Part shown: positions 22,687-31,494 of the stretch, one piece after another
How the letters are laid out: each line of letters opens with the position of its first letter
Position numbering within the stretch: position 1 is the stretch's first letter
Source of the DNA: Dechloromonas sp.
Lineage (GTDB): Bacteria > Pseudomonadota > Gammaproteobacteria > Burkholderiales > Rhodocyclaceae
Reading direction: 5' to 3'
Assembly (NCBI GenBank): GCA_008933675.1
Contig: WBUO01000016.1
Coordinates: 1-35,476 of the forward strand
Length of the DNA: 35,476 nt
Notes under the pieces: model-generated
Database searches by the model: none
The model's input: the letters and a program-made list of their open reading frames with translations, nothing else
What the model was told of the DNA's origin: nothing
Translations under genes and position numbers: made by a program

Positions 22687-22692
22687 ATTTTA
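22687..22692 (-). promoter_or_regulatory. possible -10 for the DUF3683 gene in a divergent promoter region
   Basis: TAAAAT on the minus strand lies 32 nt before the ATG at 22654, with no convincing -35. The 152-nt divergent gap (22655-22806) with the PhnD-like gene otherwise holds an ATTAC-N7-GTAAT inverted repeat at 22781-22797, near the start of the plus-strand gene. Confidence 0.28.
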
Positions 22693-22806
22693 ACGTACCC
22701 GGCAAGGTGAGAGCGCTTCCCGGCGCAGTTCGACAGGAATAAGCAGCTTTCGTTCGCCAAAGCGGTCGCCCGGCGTTACCATTACCACAAAAGTAATAGG
22801 GTCATC

Positions 22807-23649
22807 ATGCATCGCCGACAGCTGCTCCAGGCAATTGCCTCGCTTCCCCTTCTGCCCCTGGCGAAGAAGACGCACGCCGAGGGAGCCGCATTACGCCTGG
22901 GCATCATGCCCTTCAATTCGACGCTGGCCCTGTTCAAGACCCACCAGCCGTTGCGCGAGCATCTGCAGAACGACCTGCAACGCCCGGTCGATCTGTTCAC
23001 TGCGGCCGATTACTTCACCTTTCTCAATGCCTCGCTGGCCGGCGAATACGACCTGCTGATCACCGGCCCGCATTTCGGCGTGCTGTGCCTGAGGGCGGGC
23101 TACCAGCCGCTGGTCCGCTACCGCGCCGTGCTGCAGCCGGTTTTCGTCGTCCGCAAGGGCGGCGACATTCACCGCCTGGACGACCTGCGCGGCCGGCGCA
23201 TCGGTCTTTCCAGCCGCCTGTCGATTTCCTCCATCGGCGGCGTCAAGTGGCTGCTCGACAACGGTCTGCAGATGAGCCGCGACTACCAGCTGTCCGAACG
23301 TTCCACCCACGGCGCTGCCGTGGCGGCGGTCGCCGTCGGCGAGCTCGATGCGGCGCTGACCACGCACACACCGCTGCGCCAGGTGCCCGAAGACGTACGG
23401 GCCAAGGTCGATATCCTGCCCATCGAGGTACGCGTACCGCACCTGATGACGCTCGCCCACCAGCGCCTGGGCAATCCAGCCATCGCGCTGCTGCGCCAGT
23501 CGCTGAACGGCTTTGCCGCGACGCCAGCCGGCAGCGAGTTCTTCCGCAGTACCGGCTACGAGGGCTATGCCGCAATCAGCGCCGACGACATTGCCGCGCT
23601 CGAACCCTATGTCGCGCTGACGCGCACCCTGCTCGGACACGCCACCTGA
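22807..23649 (+). CDS. PhnD-like periplasmic substrate-binding protein
   Basis: A 280-residue exported protein with a short N-terminal export signal that begins with RRQLLQ (a Tat-like pair of arginines). The fold is that of the phosphate/phosphonate-binding PhnD group: LRLGIMPFNSTLALFKTHQPLREHL, an AADYFTFLNASLAGEYDLLITGPHFG element in which the binding pocket lies (given in two parts), and DDLRGRRIGLSSRLSISSIGGVKWLL. There are no ABC permease or ATPase genes near by. Its TGA overlaps by 1 nt the ATG of a transmembrane GGDEF-EAL gene (TGATG), so it is better explained as the ligand-sensing partner of that enzyme than as a transporter part. The ligand is unknown. Confidence 0.85.
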   Translation: MHRRQLLQAIASLPLLPLAKKTHAEGAALRLGIMPFNSTLALFKTHQPLREHLQNDLQRPVDLFTAADYFTFLNASLAGEYDLLITGPHFGVLCLRAGYQPLVRYRAVLQPVFVVRKGGDIHRLDDLRGRRIGLSSRLSISSIGGVKWLLDNGLQMSRDYQLSERSTHGAAVAAVAVGELDAALTTHTPLRQVPEDVRAKVDILPIEVRVPHLMTLAHQRLGNPAIALLRQSLNGFAATPAGSEFFRSTGYEGYAAISADDIAALEPYVALTRTLLGHAT

Positions 23650-25616
23650 TGCTCAGCATCCGCCGCTCGCTCCGTGCCAAACTGCTGCTCGCCAGCGTCG
23701 TCATCGAAGCGCTGATGCTGGCACTACTGGTGAGCAACAGCGTGCGCCTGATCGAACACCATCTCGGCGCCCAGCTGGAAGCACGCATCGAGGCCGTCGA
23801 ACTGGCCTACAAAACGGCCGTCGCGGTGCCGCTGGCGGCCCGCGACTACGCGACGTTGCGCGACATACTCGACGGCTGGCGCAAGACAGGCGACATCGTC
23901 TACATGGCGGTCAGCGATCCGGATGGCCGTCTGCTCGCCTCGTCCGGCTGGCCACCCGGGGAGGCCCTGCCGCTGGTCGGCCAGGTGGTCGGCGACATGC
24001 GCCACGTGCGCTTCCCGGTCGACTACCTCGGCCAGGTCTACGGTCACCTGCATTACGGCATGTCGATCAGCTTCATGGCCAAGGCTTCGCAGGAACTGCT
24101 CTGGCAGAGCAGCTTGATCGCGCTGGCCGAGATCCTGCTGTCGCTGGTCCTGCTGTCGATCATCGGCTATCTGCTGACCCGGCACCTGATCAATCTGGCC
24201 AAAGCCAGCATCAGCGTCGCCCATGGCCACTACGAGGAGCGCATGGACATCGCCGGCGAGGACGAGGTGGCACTGCTGGCGCAGAACTTCAACACGATGA
24301 CCGATGCCGTGCGCGGACGCATCGCCGACCTGTCGCATCAGGCCAGCCATGATTCGCTGACCGGCCTGCACAACCGGCGCGCCTTCGAAGCCCATCTCGA
24401 CGAAGCCCTGGCCGCACCGGACATCGACGAACATCCGGTGACGCTGCTCTACCTCGACCTCGATCAGTTCAAGGTGGTCAACGACACCTGCGGCCACGCC
24501 GCCGGCGATGAACTGCTGATCCGCCTGACGCGGATGATCGAGGAGCGCTTCGCCTACGGCTTCATCGCCCGCCTGGGCGGCGACGAGTTCGGTATCGTCA
24601 TGACCGATGTCTCGCTGGCCGATGCCGAACGGCGGGCGACACAGCTGATCGAGGAAATCTGCGCCTTTCCGTTCGCCTGGGAAGGACGCGCCTTCCGCCT
24701 CGGCGCCTCGATCGGCATCGTCCGTTCCGGGCCGGGCATGATGAATGTCACCGACCTGCTGATCGCTGCCGACACCGCCTGCTACGCGGCCAAGGAGCAC
24801 GGCCGCAACCGGGTCGATATCTACGCGCCGGACGACGAGTGGTACCGCCAACGCAGCGAGGACTTCCGCACCATGCCGCAGGTCACCGCGGCACTGGCCG
24901 AGGGACGCTTCCTGCTCTTCCACCAGCGCCTGGCGCCGCTCAAGCCCGGCCTGCCGCCGACGGCGGAAATCCTGCTGCGCCTGTCCGATCCGCTCGGCAA
25001 GATCAACTCGCCGACCCGCTTCATCGCCACTGCCGAGCGCTACAACCTGATGCCCTACATCGACCGCTGGGTGGTCGAGAACGTCTGCCGTTACCTGCGC
25101 GATTGGGCGGCATCCGGGCTGCCGCTGCCGTTTGCCCACCTGGCCGTCAACGTCTCCGGTGCCAGCCTCGGGCTGCGCGACTTCCCGACCTTCGTCCGCC
25201 AGCAGATCGAGAAGTACGACATCGATCCGGCCCTGCTCTGCTTCGAGATCACCGAAAGCTGCGCCATCGCCAATGTCGAGCCGGCGCTCGATTTCATCGA
25301 CCAGATGCACACGCTGGGCGCCACGCTGGCGCTTGACGATTTTGGCAGCGGCCTGTCGTCCTTCGGCTACCTGAAGCGCTTCCAGGTCGATTTCCTGAAG
25401 ATCGACGGCATGTTCGTCAAGAACATCGATCAGGACGCCTCCGACCGCGCCGTCGTCGAGGCCATCGTCCAGCTCGCCCGCGTGCACGGCCTGACCACCA
25501 TCGCCGAATATGTCTGTAACGAGGCGGTCGACCGGGTGGTACGCGAGATCGGCATCGACTACGCCCAGGGCTTCGTCCGCCACAAGCCTGAACCACTGCC
25601 GCCGATTCCCGGCTGA
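23649..25616 (+). CDS. membrane-bound GGDEF-EAL c-di-GMP enzyme with periplasmic sensor
   Basis: A 655-residue inner-membrane protein: TM1 at about 11-30, a periplasmic sensor of about 120 residues, TM2 at about 155-175, a HAMP segment (YLLTRHLINLAKASISVAHG), a GGDEF domain and an EAL domain. LGGDEF is intact (310-314), and no RxxD inhibitory site precedes it. The EAL motif reads E440-I-L (AEILLRL); downstream AVNVSG, FEITES, LALDDFGSG, FLKIDG, AE and AQGF keep most catalytic residues, although EGVE is AEYVC. It may thus make, break, or both make and break c-di-GMP. The upstream binding protein is translationally coupled by a TGATG overlap, which suggests that ligand-loaded binding protein docks on the periplasmic domain. 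Confidence 0.93.
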   Translation: MLSIRRSLRAKLLLASVVIEALMLALLVSNSVRLIEHHLGAQLEARIEAVELAYKTAVAVPLAARDYATLRDILDGWRKTGDIVYMAVSDPDGRLLASSGWPPGEALPLVGQVVGDMRHVRFPVDYLGQVYGHLHYGMSISFMAKASQELLWQSSLIALAEILLSLVLLSIIGYLLTRHLINLAKASISVAHGHYEERMDIAGEDEVALLAQNFNTMTDAVRGRIADLSHQASHDSLTGLHNRRAFEAHLDEALAAPDIDEHPVTLLYLDLDQFKVVNDTCGHAAGDELLIRLTRMIEERFAYGFIARLGGDEFGIVMTDVSLADAERRATQLIEEICAFPFAWEGRAFRLGASIGIVRSGPGMMNVTDLLIAADTACYAAKEHGRNRVDIYAPDDEWYRQRSEDFRTMPQVTAALAEGRFLLFHQRLAPLKPGLPPTAEILLRLSDPLGKINSPTRFIATAERYNLMPYIDRWVVENVCRYLRDWAASGLPLPFAHLAVNVSGASLGLRDFPTFVRQQIEKYDIDPALLCFEITESCAIANVEPALDFIDQMHTLGATLALDDFGSGLSSFGYLKRFQVDFLKIDGMFVKNIDQDASDRAVVEAIVQLARVHGLTTIAEYVCNEAVDRVVREIGIDYAQGFVRHKPEPLPPIPG

Positions 25617-25640
25617 GCGGCCGGACAACGGCGCCGCGCC

Positions 25641-25669
25641 GTGACGTTTGCCCGGGGGGGCCGTAGAAT
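25641..25669 (+). promoter_or_regulatory. putative promoter of ilvA
   Basis: GTGACG (25641-25646), a 17-nt spacer and TAGAAT (25664-25669), in the 80-nt gap before ilvA. The -10 is good; the -35 is weak. A start near 25676 would give a leader of about 20 nt. Confidence 0.42.
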
Positions 25670-25696
25670 GCCCCTTTTGCCTCGAAGAAGCGCGCC

Positions 25697-27229
25697 ATGC
25701 ATCCGGATTACCTCGAAAAAGTCCTCAACGCCCAGGTTTACGACATCGCCGTCGAAACCCCGCTGGAGTTGGCCGGCAACCTGTCGGCCCGGGTCGGCAA
25801 CCGGATCATCCTGAAGCGCGAGGACATGCAGCCGGTGTTCTCCTTCAAGCTGCGCGGTGCCTACAACAAGATCGCCAGCCTGTCGGCCGAGAAGCTGAAG
25901 CGCGGCGTCATCTGCGCCTCGGCCGGCAACCATGCCCAGGGTGTGGCGCTCTCTGCCACCCAGGTCGGTTGCCGGGCGGTGATCGTCATGCCGACCTCGA
26001 CGCCGGGCATCAAGATCGACGCAGTCCGCCGCCGTGGCGGCGAGGTCGTGCTGCATGGCGAGTCCTACGATGAAGCCTATGCCCACGCGCTGGAGCTGGA
26101 GAAATCGGAAAAGCTGACCTTCGTCCATCCCTTCGACGATCCGGAAGTCATCGCCGGCCAGGGCACCGTCGGCATGGAAATCCTCCGTCAGCATTCGCGC
26201 CACAACGGGCCGATCCATGCCGTCTTCTGCGCCATCGGCGGCGGCGGCCTGGCTGCCGGGGTGGCCGCCTACATCAAGCGCCTGCGCCCGGAAATCAAGG
26301 TCTTCGGGGTCGAAACCTTCGACGCCGACGCGATGAAGCAGTCGCTGGAAAAAGGTCACCGCGTGCGCCTGCCGCAAGTCGGCCTGTTCGCCGACGGTAC
26401 CGCCGTCAAGTTCGTCGGCGAGGAAACCTTCCGCCTGTGCAAGGAATATCTCGACGGCGTCATCCTCGTCGATACCGACGCCATCTGCGCCGCGATCAAG
26501 GACGTCTTCGAGGACACCCGTTCCATCCTCGAGCCCTCGGGCGCGCTGGCCGTCGCCGGCGCCAAGGAATACGCCCGCCAGCACAAGCTGAAGGACAGGA
26601 ATCTGGTGGCCGTGACCTCCGGCGCCAACATGAACTTCGACCGCCTGCGCTTCGTCGCCGAGCGTTCGGAATTCGGCGAGCAGCGCGAAGCCGTCTTCGC
26701 CGTGACGCTGCCGGAGAAACCCGGCGCCTACAAGAAGTTCCTGGCGCTGATCGGCAAGCGCAACGTCACCGAATTCAACTACCGCTACAACACCGACGCC
26801 GAGGCACATGTCTTCGTCGGCGTCCAGGTCGCCGACCGCAAGGAATCGCTGAAGCTGGTGGAGAGCCTGCAGAAGCACGGCTATCCGACGCTCGACCTGA
26901 CCGACGACGAGATGGCCAAGAACCATGTCCGCCACATGGTCGGCGGCCACGCGCCGCAGGTCTGCCAGAACGGCATGCGCGAGCTGATCTACCGCTTCGA
27001 GTTCCCCGAACGGCCGGGCGCCCTGATGAACTTCCTCAGCCAGATGAGCGCCGGCTGGAACATCAGCCTGTTCCACTACCGCAATCACGGCGCCGACTAC
27101 GGCCGGGTACTGGTCGGCATGCAGGTGCCGGCCGGCGAGATGGGGCAGTTCCGCGATTTCCTGAAGAATCTCGGCTACGCCCACTGGGACGAAAGCACCA
27201 ATCCGGCCTACCGCTTGTTCCTCGGTTGA
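25697..27229 (+). CDS. ilvA: threonine ammonia-lyase, biosynthetic (long form)
   Basis: A 510-residue PLP enzyme that deaminates threonine to 2-oxobutanoate, the first step of isoleucine synthesis. The PLP lysine is K51 in FSFKLRGAYNK; ASAGNHAQGVA binds the substrate carboxylate, and IGGGGLAAG binds the PLP phosphate. The C-terminal third (about 325-510) holds two ACT-like regulatory domains (EAVFAVTLPEKPGAYKKFL; YRFEFPERPGALMNFLSQM), the feature that separates the biosynthetic, isoleucine-inhibited form from the short catabolic form. It stands alone, with its own putative promoter, and is followed by an AT-rich gap. Confidence 0.96.
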   Translation: MHPDYLEKVLNAQVYDIAVETPLELAGNLSARVGNRIILKREDMQPVFSFKLRGAYNKIASLSAEKLKRGVICASAGNHAQGVALSATQVGCRAVIVMPTSTPGIKIDAVRRRGGEVVLHGESYDEAYAHALELEKSEKLTFVHPFDDPEVIAGQGTVGMEILRQHSRHNGPIHAVFCAIGGGGLAAGVAAYIKRLRPEIKVFGVETFDADAMKQSLEKGHRVRLPQVGLFADGTAVKFVGEETFRLCKEYLDGVILVDTDAICAAIKDVFEDTRSILEPSGALAVAGAKEYARQHKLKDRNLVAVTSGANMNFDRLRFVAERSEFGEQREAVFAVTLPEKPGAYKKFLALIGKRNVTEFNYRYNTDAEAHVFVGVQVADRKESLKLVESLQKHGYPTLDLTDDEMAKNHVRHMVGGHAPQVCQNGMRELIYRFEFPERPGALMNFLSQMSAGWNISLFHYRNHGADYGRVLVGMQVPAGEMGQFRDFLKNLGYAHWDESTNPAYRLFLG

Positions 27230-27243
27230 AGCAACGCACCAAT

Positions 27244-27310
27244 TTATTCCCTTTGGTAATTAATTAGTAACCATCTAGTCTTTTTGGGAATAATGACTGT
27301 CGCCTAGACT
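27244..27310. promoter_or_regulatory. AT-rich regulatory region with inverted repeat before the sulfate-binding protein gene
   Basis: The 117-nt gap 27230-27346 is unusually AT-rich for this DNA. TTATTCCC (27244-27251) and GGGAATAA (27286-27293) are perfect 8-bp inverted repeats with 34 nt between them, and TAATTAATTA lies in the middle. TTGGTA (27254-27259) with TAGTCT (27276-27281; 16-nt spacer), or TAGACT at 27305-27310, could be promoter parts. A dimeric regulator such as CysB, a LysR-family activator of sulfur genes, is a reasonable but unproven ligand. Confidence 0.45.
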
Positions 27311-27346
27311 CCGCTCATCGAATTCAATTCATGAACGGAGCCTTCC

Positions 27347-28339
27347 ATGACCAAGCATCTCCTCGCCGGCCTCGCGCTGGCACTGGGCATCGGTGCCGCC
27401 GGCGCCCAGACCAGCCTGCTCAACGTCTCCTACGATCCGACACGCGAGCTGTACAAGGACTTCAATGCGGCTTTCGCCAGGCACTGGCAGGCAAAGACCG
27501 GGGAAACGCTCAACATCCGCCAGTCGCACGGCGGTTCCGGCAAGCAGGCGCGCTCGGTCGCCGACGGCCTGGAAGCCGATGTCGTCACACTGGCCCTGGC
27601 CTACGACATCGACGCGCTGGCCGAGCGCAAGCTGATCCCGGCCGACTGGCAGAAGCGCTTCGCGAACAATTCCTCACCCTACACCTCGACCATCGTCTTC
27701 CTCGTCCGCCAAGGCAATCCGAAGAACATCCGCGACTGGAACGATCTCGCCCGCCCCGGCGTCAGCGTCATCACGCCCAATCCGAAGACCTCCGGCGGCG
27801 CCCGCTGGAACTACCTGGCCGCCTGGGCCTGGGCGCTGCAACAGCCGGGCGGCAACGAGCAGAAGGCGCGCGAGCTGGTCAGCGCCATCTTCCGCAACGT
27901 GCCGGTGCTCGACTCGGGCGCCCGCGGTTCGACCACGACCTTCGTCGAGCGCGGGCTCGGTGACGTGCTGATCGCCTGGGAAAACGAGGCGCAACTGGCG
28001 GTCAACGAACTGGGCAAGGACAAGTTCGCCATCGTCGCCCCCAGCTTGTCCATCCTTGCCGAGCCGCCGGTGACCGTGGTCGACAAGGTGGTCGACAAGC
28101 GCGGCACGCGGGCGGCGACGCAGGCCTATCTGGACTACCTGTATTCGGAGGAAGGGCAGCACATCGCCGCCCGCCACCATTACCGGCCGGGCAATGCCAA
28201 GGTTGCCGCTCAGTATGCGGCGCATTTCCCCAAGCTCCGCCTGGTGACCATCGACGAGGCCTTCGGCGGCTGGCAGAAAGCGCAGAAGACGCATTTCGCC
28301 GACGGCGGCACCTTCGACCAGATCTACCTGAAAAAGTAG
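27347..28339 (+). CDS. sbp: sulfate-binding periplasmic protein (Sbp/CysP type)
   Basis: A 330-residue exported protein with a signal peptide of about 20 residues (hydrophobic, ending GAAGA). Family features are [17 protein letters not shown], the sulfate-contact loop [29 protein letters not shown], and [19 protein letters not shown]; together these are diagnostic for sulfate/thiosulfate-binding proteins. It would deliver sulfate to a CysTWA permease, but none of those genes is near. GGAG lies 6 nt before the ATG. It heads a close-packed group (gaps 5, -4, -4, -4 nt) with an EAL-like gene, cysK, patB and a small membrane protein, so transport and cysteine synthesis would be co-expressed. Confidence 0.93.
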   Translation: MTKHLLAGLALALGIGAAGAQTSLLNVSYDPTRELYKDFNAAFARHWQAKTGETLNIRQSHGGSGKQARSVADGLEADVVTLALAYDIDALAERKLIPADWQKRFANNSSPYTSTIVFLVRQGNPKNIRDWNDLARPGVSVITPNPKTSGGARWNYLAAWAWALQQPGGNEQKARELVSAIFRNVPVLDSGARGSTTTFVERGLGDVLIAWENEAQLAVNELGKDKFAIVAPSLSILAEPPVTVVDKVVDKRGTRAATQAYLDYLYSEEGQHIAARHHYRPGNAKVAAQYAAHFPKLRLVTIDEAFGGWQKAQKTHFADGGTFDQIYLKK

Positions 28340-28344
28340 CCGCC

Positions 28345-29151
28345 ATGCCGCTGAGCGAACTGATCCGCTATTTCAACGTCGCCGACACCGCCGACGACAG
28401 CACGCTGTACCCGAGCGACGGGCAGGTCGCCGCCTGGCACCAGGGCTGGCACCTGGCCTCGCTGTTCGCACCCGTCGTCGATCTGCGCCGCGAGCGCATC
28501 GTCGGCCACCGGGCCAGCCTGCTGGTGCGCGCGGCCGACGGCAGCCCGGCCGCTGCCGATGCCGTCTATGCCAGCTGCCCGACAGCGGCAGCCGTGGTGC
28601 ATCTCGACCGCCTGTGCCGGACGCTGCACGCGCTGAACTTCCTCAGCCAACGCCAGCAGGTTGGCGGCTATCTGCAGGTGGCGGTGCATCCGCGTCACCT
28701 GCAGGCCGTACCGAATCAGCACGGCCTGGTCTACGAGGCCATCCTCAAGCGCTGCGGGCTGGCGCCGCAGGACATCGTGCTGCAGATCGAGGCCGGGGCA
28801 GTCGTCGGCGAGCCACTTCGACGCGCCCTGGCGGCCTACCGGCAGCGCGGCTATCGCCTGGCATTGAGCGGTCCACTTCCTTCAGCCGACGAACTGGCAG
28901 CACTGACACCCGACATCGTGCAAGCAGCGGCGGGGTCGCCGGCGGCCACCCTGGCGGCGGCACGCGAAGCCGGGGCGCTGATCGAACAGGACGGGCTGAA
29001 CGACGGCCGGCAGTACCAGGCAGCCCGGCAAGCCGGCTGCGACCTGGGCAGCGGTTCCCTGTTCGGCGAACCCGCCACACGTTGCCGGCCGACCCACGCT
29101 GAACGTCACCTCGCCTACAATTCCCCCCTGCACAACGGAGCCACGCCATGA
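28345..29151 (+). CDS. degenerate EAL-domain protein, probably without phosphodiesterase activity
   Basis: A 268-residue soluble protein with no signal peptide or membrane helix. Its whole length follows the EAL fold: [15 protein letters not shown], then GHRASLLVR where active enzymes have [18 protein letters not shown] where NVSP is usual; IVLQIEAGA for [16 protein letters not shown] for ALDDFGTG; and [14 protein letters not shown] for GCDYGQGYLFGRP. The metal- and substrate-binding residues (the E of EAL, N, E, DD, K, and Q) are all replaced or missing. Such EAL pseudoenzymes, for example YdiV, act by protein contact. It begins 5 nt after sbp and its stop overlaps the cysK ATG (ATGA), so it is an inner member of a sulfur operon. 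Its partner is unknown. Confidence 0.78.
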   Translation: MPLSELIRYFNVADTADDSTLYPSDGQVAAWHQGWHLASLFAPVVDLRRERIVGHRASLLVRAADGSPAAADAVYASCPTAAAVVHLDRLCRTLHALNFLSQRQQVGGYLQVAVHPRHLQAVPNQHGLVYEAILKRCGLAPQDIVLQIEAGAVVGEPLRRALAAYRQRGYRLALSGPLPSADELAALTPDIVQAAAGSPAATLAAAREAGALIEQDGLNDGRQYQAARQAGCDLGSGSLFGEPATRCRPTHAERHLAYNSPLHNGATP

Positions 29152-30080
29152 AAATCGCCAACAACGTCACCGAACTGGTCGGCAACACGCCGCTGGTCAA
29201 GCTCAACCGCGTCACCGCCGGAGCCGGCGCCACGGTCGTCGCCAAGCTGGAATTCTTCAACCCCGGACACAGCGTCAAGGACCGCATCGCCGTCGCCATG
29301 CTCGATGCCGCCGTCGCCGCCGGCAGGATCGGTCCCGACACCGTCGTGCTGGAACCGACCTCGGGCAATACCGGCATCGGCCTGGCCATGGTCTGCGCCG
29401 CGCGCGGCATCCACTGCGCCTTCGTCATGCCGGAGACCATGAGCCGCGAACGCAAGCTGCTGTTGAAGGCCTACGGCGCCGAACTGATCCTCACCCCCGG
29501 CCCCGAGGGCATGGGCGGTGCAATCAAAAAGGCCGAGGAGCTGGCCGCCGCCGACAGCCGCTATTTCGTCCCGCAGCAGTTCGAGAATGCCGCCAACCCG
29601 GAAGTCCACCGCAACACCACGGCCGAGGAAATCTGGCGCGATACCGACGGCCAGGTGGATATTTTCGTCGCCGGCGTCGGCACCGGTGGTACGGTCACCG
29701 GCGTCGGCGAGGTGCTGAAGGCCAGGAAGCCGGGCGTGCAGATCGTCGCCGTCGAACCCGATGCCTCGCCGGTGCTCTCCGGCGGCGCCAAGGGCCCGCA
29801 CCCGATCCAGGGCATCGGTGCCGGCTTCGTCCCCGGCGTGCTCAACACCGGCATCTACGACGAAGTGATCCGCGTCGCCAACGACGATGCCTTCACCACC
29901 GCCCGCCGCATGGCCACCGAGGAAGGCCTGCTCGTCGGCATCTCTTCCGGCGCCGCCACCTGGGCCGCGCTCGAACTGGCCAAACGGCCGGAGAATGCCG
30001 GCAAGCTGATCGTCGTCGTCATTCCGTCCTTCGGCGAGCGCTATCTGTCCACCGCGCTCTACCAGCACCTCGAGGTGTGA
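29148..30080 (+). CDS. cysK: cysteine synthase A (O-acetylserine sulfhydrylase)
   Basis: A 310-residue PLP enzyme that makes cysteine from O-acetylserine and sulfide. The PLP lysine is K44 in [24 protein letters not shown] is the substrate-binding loop; [18 protein letters not shown] binds the PLP phosphate, and GISSGAA lies near the C terminus. Length and motifs fit CysK more than CysM. GGAG (29137-29140) is 7 nt before the ATG, inside the end of the EAL-like gene. The next gene overlaps its stop by 4 nt (GTGA). Confidence 0.95.
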   Translation: MKIANNVTELVGNTPLVKLNRVTAGAGATVVAKLEFFNPGHSVKDRIAVAMLDAAVAAGRIGPDTVVLEPTSGNTGIGLAMVCAARGIHCAFVMPETMSRERKLLLKAYGAELILTPGPEGMGGAIKKAEELAAADSRYFVPQQFENAANPEVHRNTTAEEIWRDTDGQVDIFVAGVGTGGTVTGVGEVLKARKPGVQIVAVEPDASPVLSGGAKGPHPIQGIGAGFVPGVLNTGIYDEVIRVANDDAFTTARRMATEEGLLVGISSGAATWAALELAKRPENAGKLIVVVIPSFGERYLSTALYQHLEV

Positions 30081-31207
30081 CCGTCTTCGACACGCCGGTC
30101 GAGCGGCGCGGCACCGACTCGATCAAATGGGGGAAATACGCCGGCCGCGACATCCTGCCGCTGTGGGTCGCCGACATGGATTTCGCCGCACCGCCGGCGG
30201 TGCTTGCCGCGCTGCACCAGCGGGTGGAGCAGAGCGTCTTCGGCTACGGACATCCCTGGCCGTCGCTTGAGGAGTCAGTACTCGCTCACCTGGCAGGCGA
30301 ATACGACTGGGCCATCGAACGCGAATGGATCGTCTGGCTGCCGGGTCTGGTCAGCGGCCTCAACATCGCCTGCCGGGCCATCGATGGTGAGGTGCTGACG
30401 GCAACGCCGGTCTATCCGCCCTTCCTGTCGGCGCCGCGCTTTTCCGGCCGGGCACTGAACCGGGTCGAACTGGCCGAGCACGACGGCCGCTGGCAATGGG
30501 ACATGGCAGCGATGGCGATGGCGACGACGCCGGCGACCCGGCTGTTCCTGCTCTGCCATCCGCACAATCCGGTCGGCCGCTGCTGGTCGCGCGAGGAACT
30601 GCAGGCACTGGCCGACTTCGCCGAGCAGCGCGACCTGGTCGTCTGCTCGGACGAGATCCACTGCGGCCTGATCCTCGACGCCGACAAGCGCCACATCCCC
30701 TTCGCCAGCCTGTCGCCGGCAGCGGCGCAGCGCAGCATCACACTGCTGGCGCCGTCGAAGACCTTCAACATTCCGGGCCTCGGCTGCGCCCTGGCCGTGA
30801 TTCCCGATGCCGTGCTGCGCCGCCGTTTCCTGCGCGCCATGGACGGCATCGTGCCGCATGTGAATGTGCTCGGACTGGCCGCCTGCGAGGCCGCCTACCG
30901 CGACTGTGCCGACTGGCACGGCGAACTGCTGACGTATCTGGCCGGCAACCGCGACCGCGTGGCAATGGCCGTCGCCGGGGCAGGGCGGGTGCGCATGAGT
31001 CCGGTCGAGGCCACCTATCTGGCCTGGATCGACGTGCGCCCGCTGGGCCTGAGCAACCCGGCCGCCCACTTCGAGGCGCACGGCCTGGGCCTCTCGGATG
31101 GCACCGATTTCGGTGCGCCAGGCTGGTTGCGGCTCAACTTCGGCTGTCCGCGGGCGACGCTGGACGAGGCCCTGCGCCGCTTCACGGCAGCCTGCCAGGC
31201 GGCATGA
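30077..31207 (+). CDS. patB: PatB/MalY family C-S lyase (cystathionine beta-lyase type)
   Basis: A 376-residue fold-type I aminotransferase-like PLP enzyme. The PLP lysine is K228 in [30 protein letters not shown] near the N terminus and [34 protein letters not shown] and [13 protein letters not shown] are the marks of the MalY/PatB group, which cleave cystathionine or cysteine conjugates by beta-elimination. Start is GTG at 30077 overlapping the cysK stop. Placement behind cysK fits a role in cysteine/methionine interconversion. Exact substrate cannot be read from sequence. Confidence 0.92.
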   Translation: MTVFDTPVERRGTDSIKWGKYAGRDILPLWVADMDFAAPPAVLAALHQRVEQSVFGYGHPWPSLEESVLAHLAGEYDWAIEREWIVWLPGLVSGLNIACRAIDGEVLTATPVYPPFLSAPRFSGRALNRVELAEHDGRWQWDMAAMAMATTPATRLFLLCHPHNPVGRCWSREELQALADFAEQRDLVVCSDEIHCGLILDADKRHIPFASLSPAAAQRSITLLAPSKTFNIPGLGCALAVIPDAVLRRRFLRAMDGIVPHVNVLGLAACEAAYRDCADWHGELLTYLAGNRDRVAMAVAGAGRVRMSPVEATYLAWIDVRPLGLSNPAAHFEAHGLGLSDGTDFGAPGWLRLNFGCPRATLDEALRRFTAACQAA

Positions 31208-31494
31208 ACAGTTACGAAATGACGCTCTGGGCACTGGCTGCCGCGCTCGTTTGCCAAGCCTTCGCCGCCGGCCTGGCCCTCGAATCCTATCTGTGGCGCG
31301 GCCAGCCCGCCGCCCGACGCCGTACCTGGCTGGTCCTCGCCTGCGGCGCGCTGCTGCTGGCGTTGCATCATGGCTACACGCTGGAACTGGCGCTGCGCAC
31401 CGGCCTGTACGACATGCGCCAGGCCATTCTCGGCGGCCTCGCCGGCGCCTGTTTTGCCCTTGGCACCTACGCGCTCAGGCGTCAGCAGGCCTGA
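31204..31494 (+). CDS. small membrane protein of unknown function
   Basis: A 96-residue protein with three probable membrane helices (about 5-28, 40-62 and 70-90), positive residues in the loop RGQPAARRR, and a short cytoplasmic tail LRRQQA. The ATG overlaps the patB stop by 4 nt (ATGA), which supports it as a real gene of that operon. I do not recognise the family. Its last 20 nt overlap the end of the convergent 5-FCL gene on the other strand. Confidence 0.72.
   Translation: MNSYEMTLWALAAALVCQAFAAGLALESYLWRGQPAARRRTWLVLACGALLLALHHGYTLELALRTGLYDMRQAILGGLAGACFALGTYALRRQQA

Noticed and set aside
18710-22693. Two long plus-strand frames (18710-20797, 20912-22693)
   Set aside because: Both lie opposite the DUF3683 gene, which has clear FAD, Fe-S and CCG motifs on the minus strand.
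23724-27184. Long minus-strand frames across the GGDEF-EAL and ilvA genes
   Set aside because: Shadows of well-identified plus-strand genes.
29116-29121. TACAAT before cysK as an internal promoter
   Set aside because: No -35 at a proper distance, and cysK overlaps the previous gene, so operon expression explains it.
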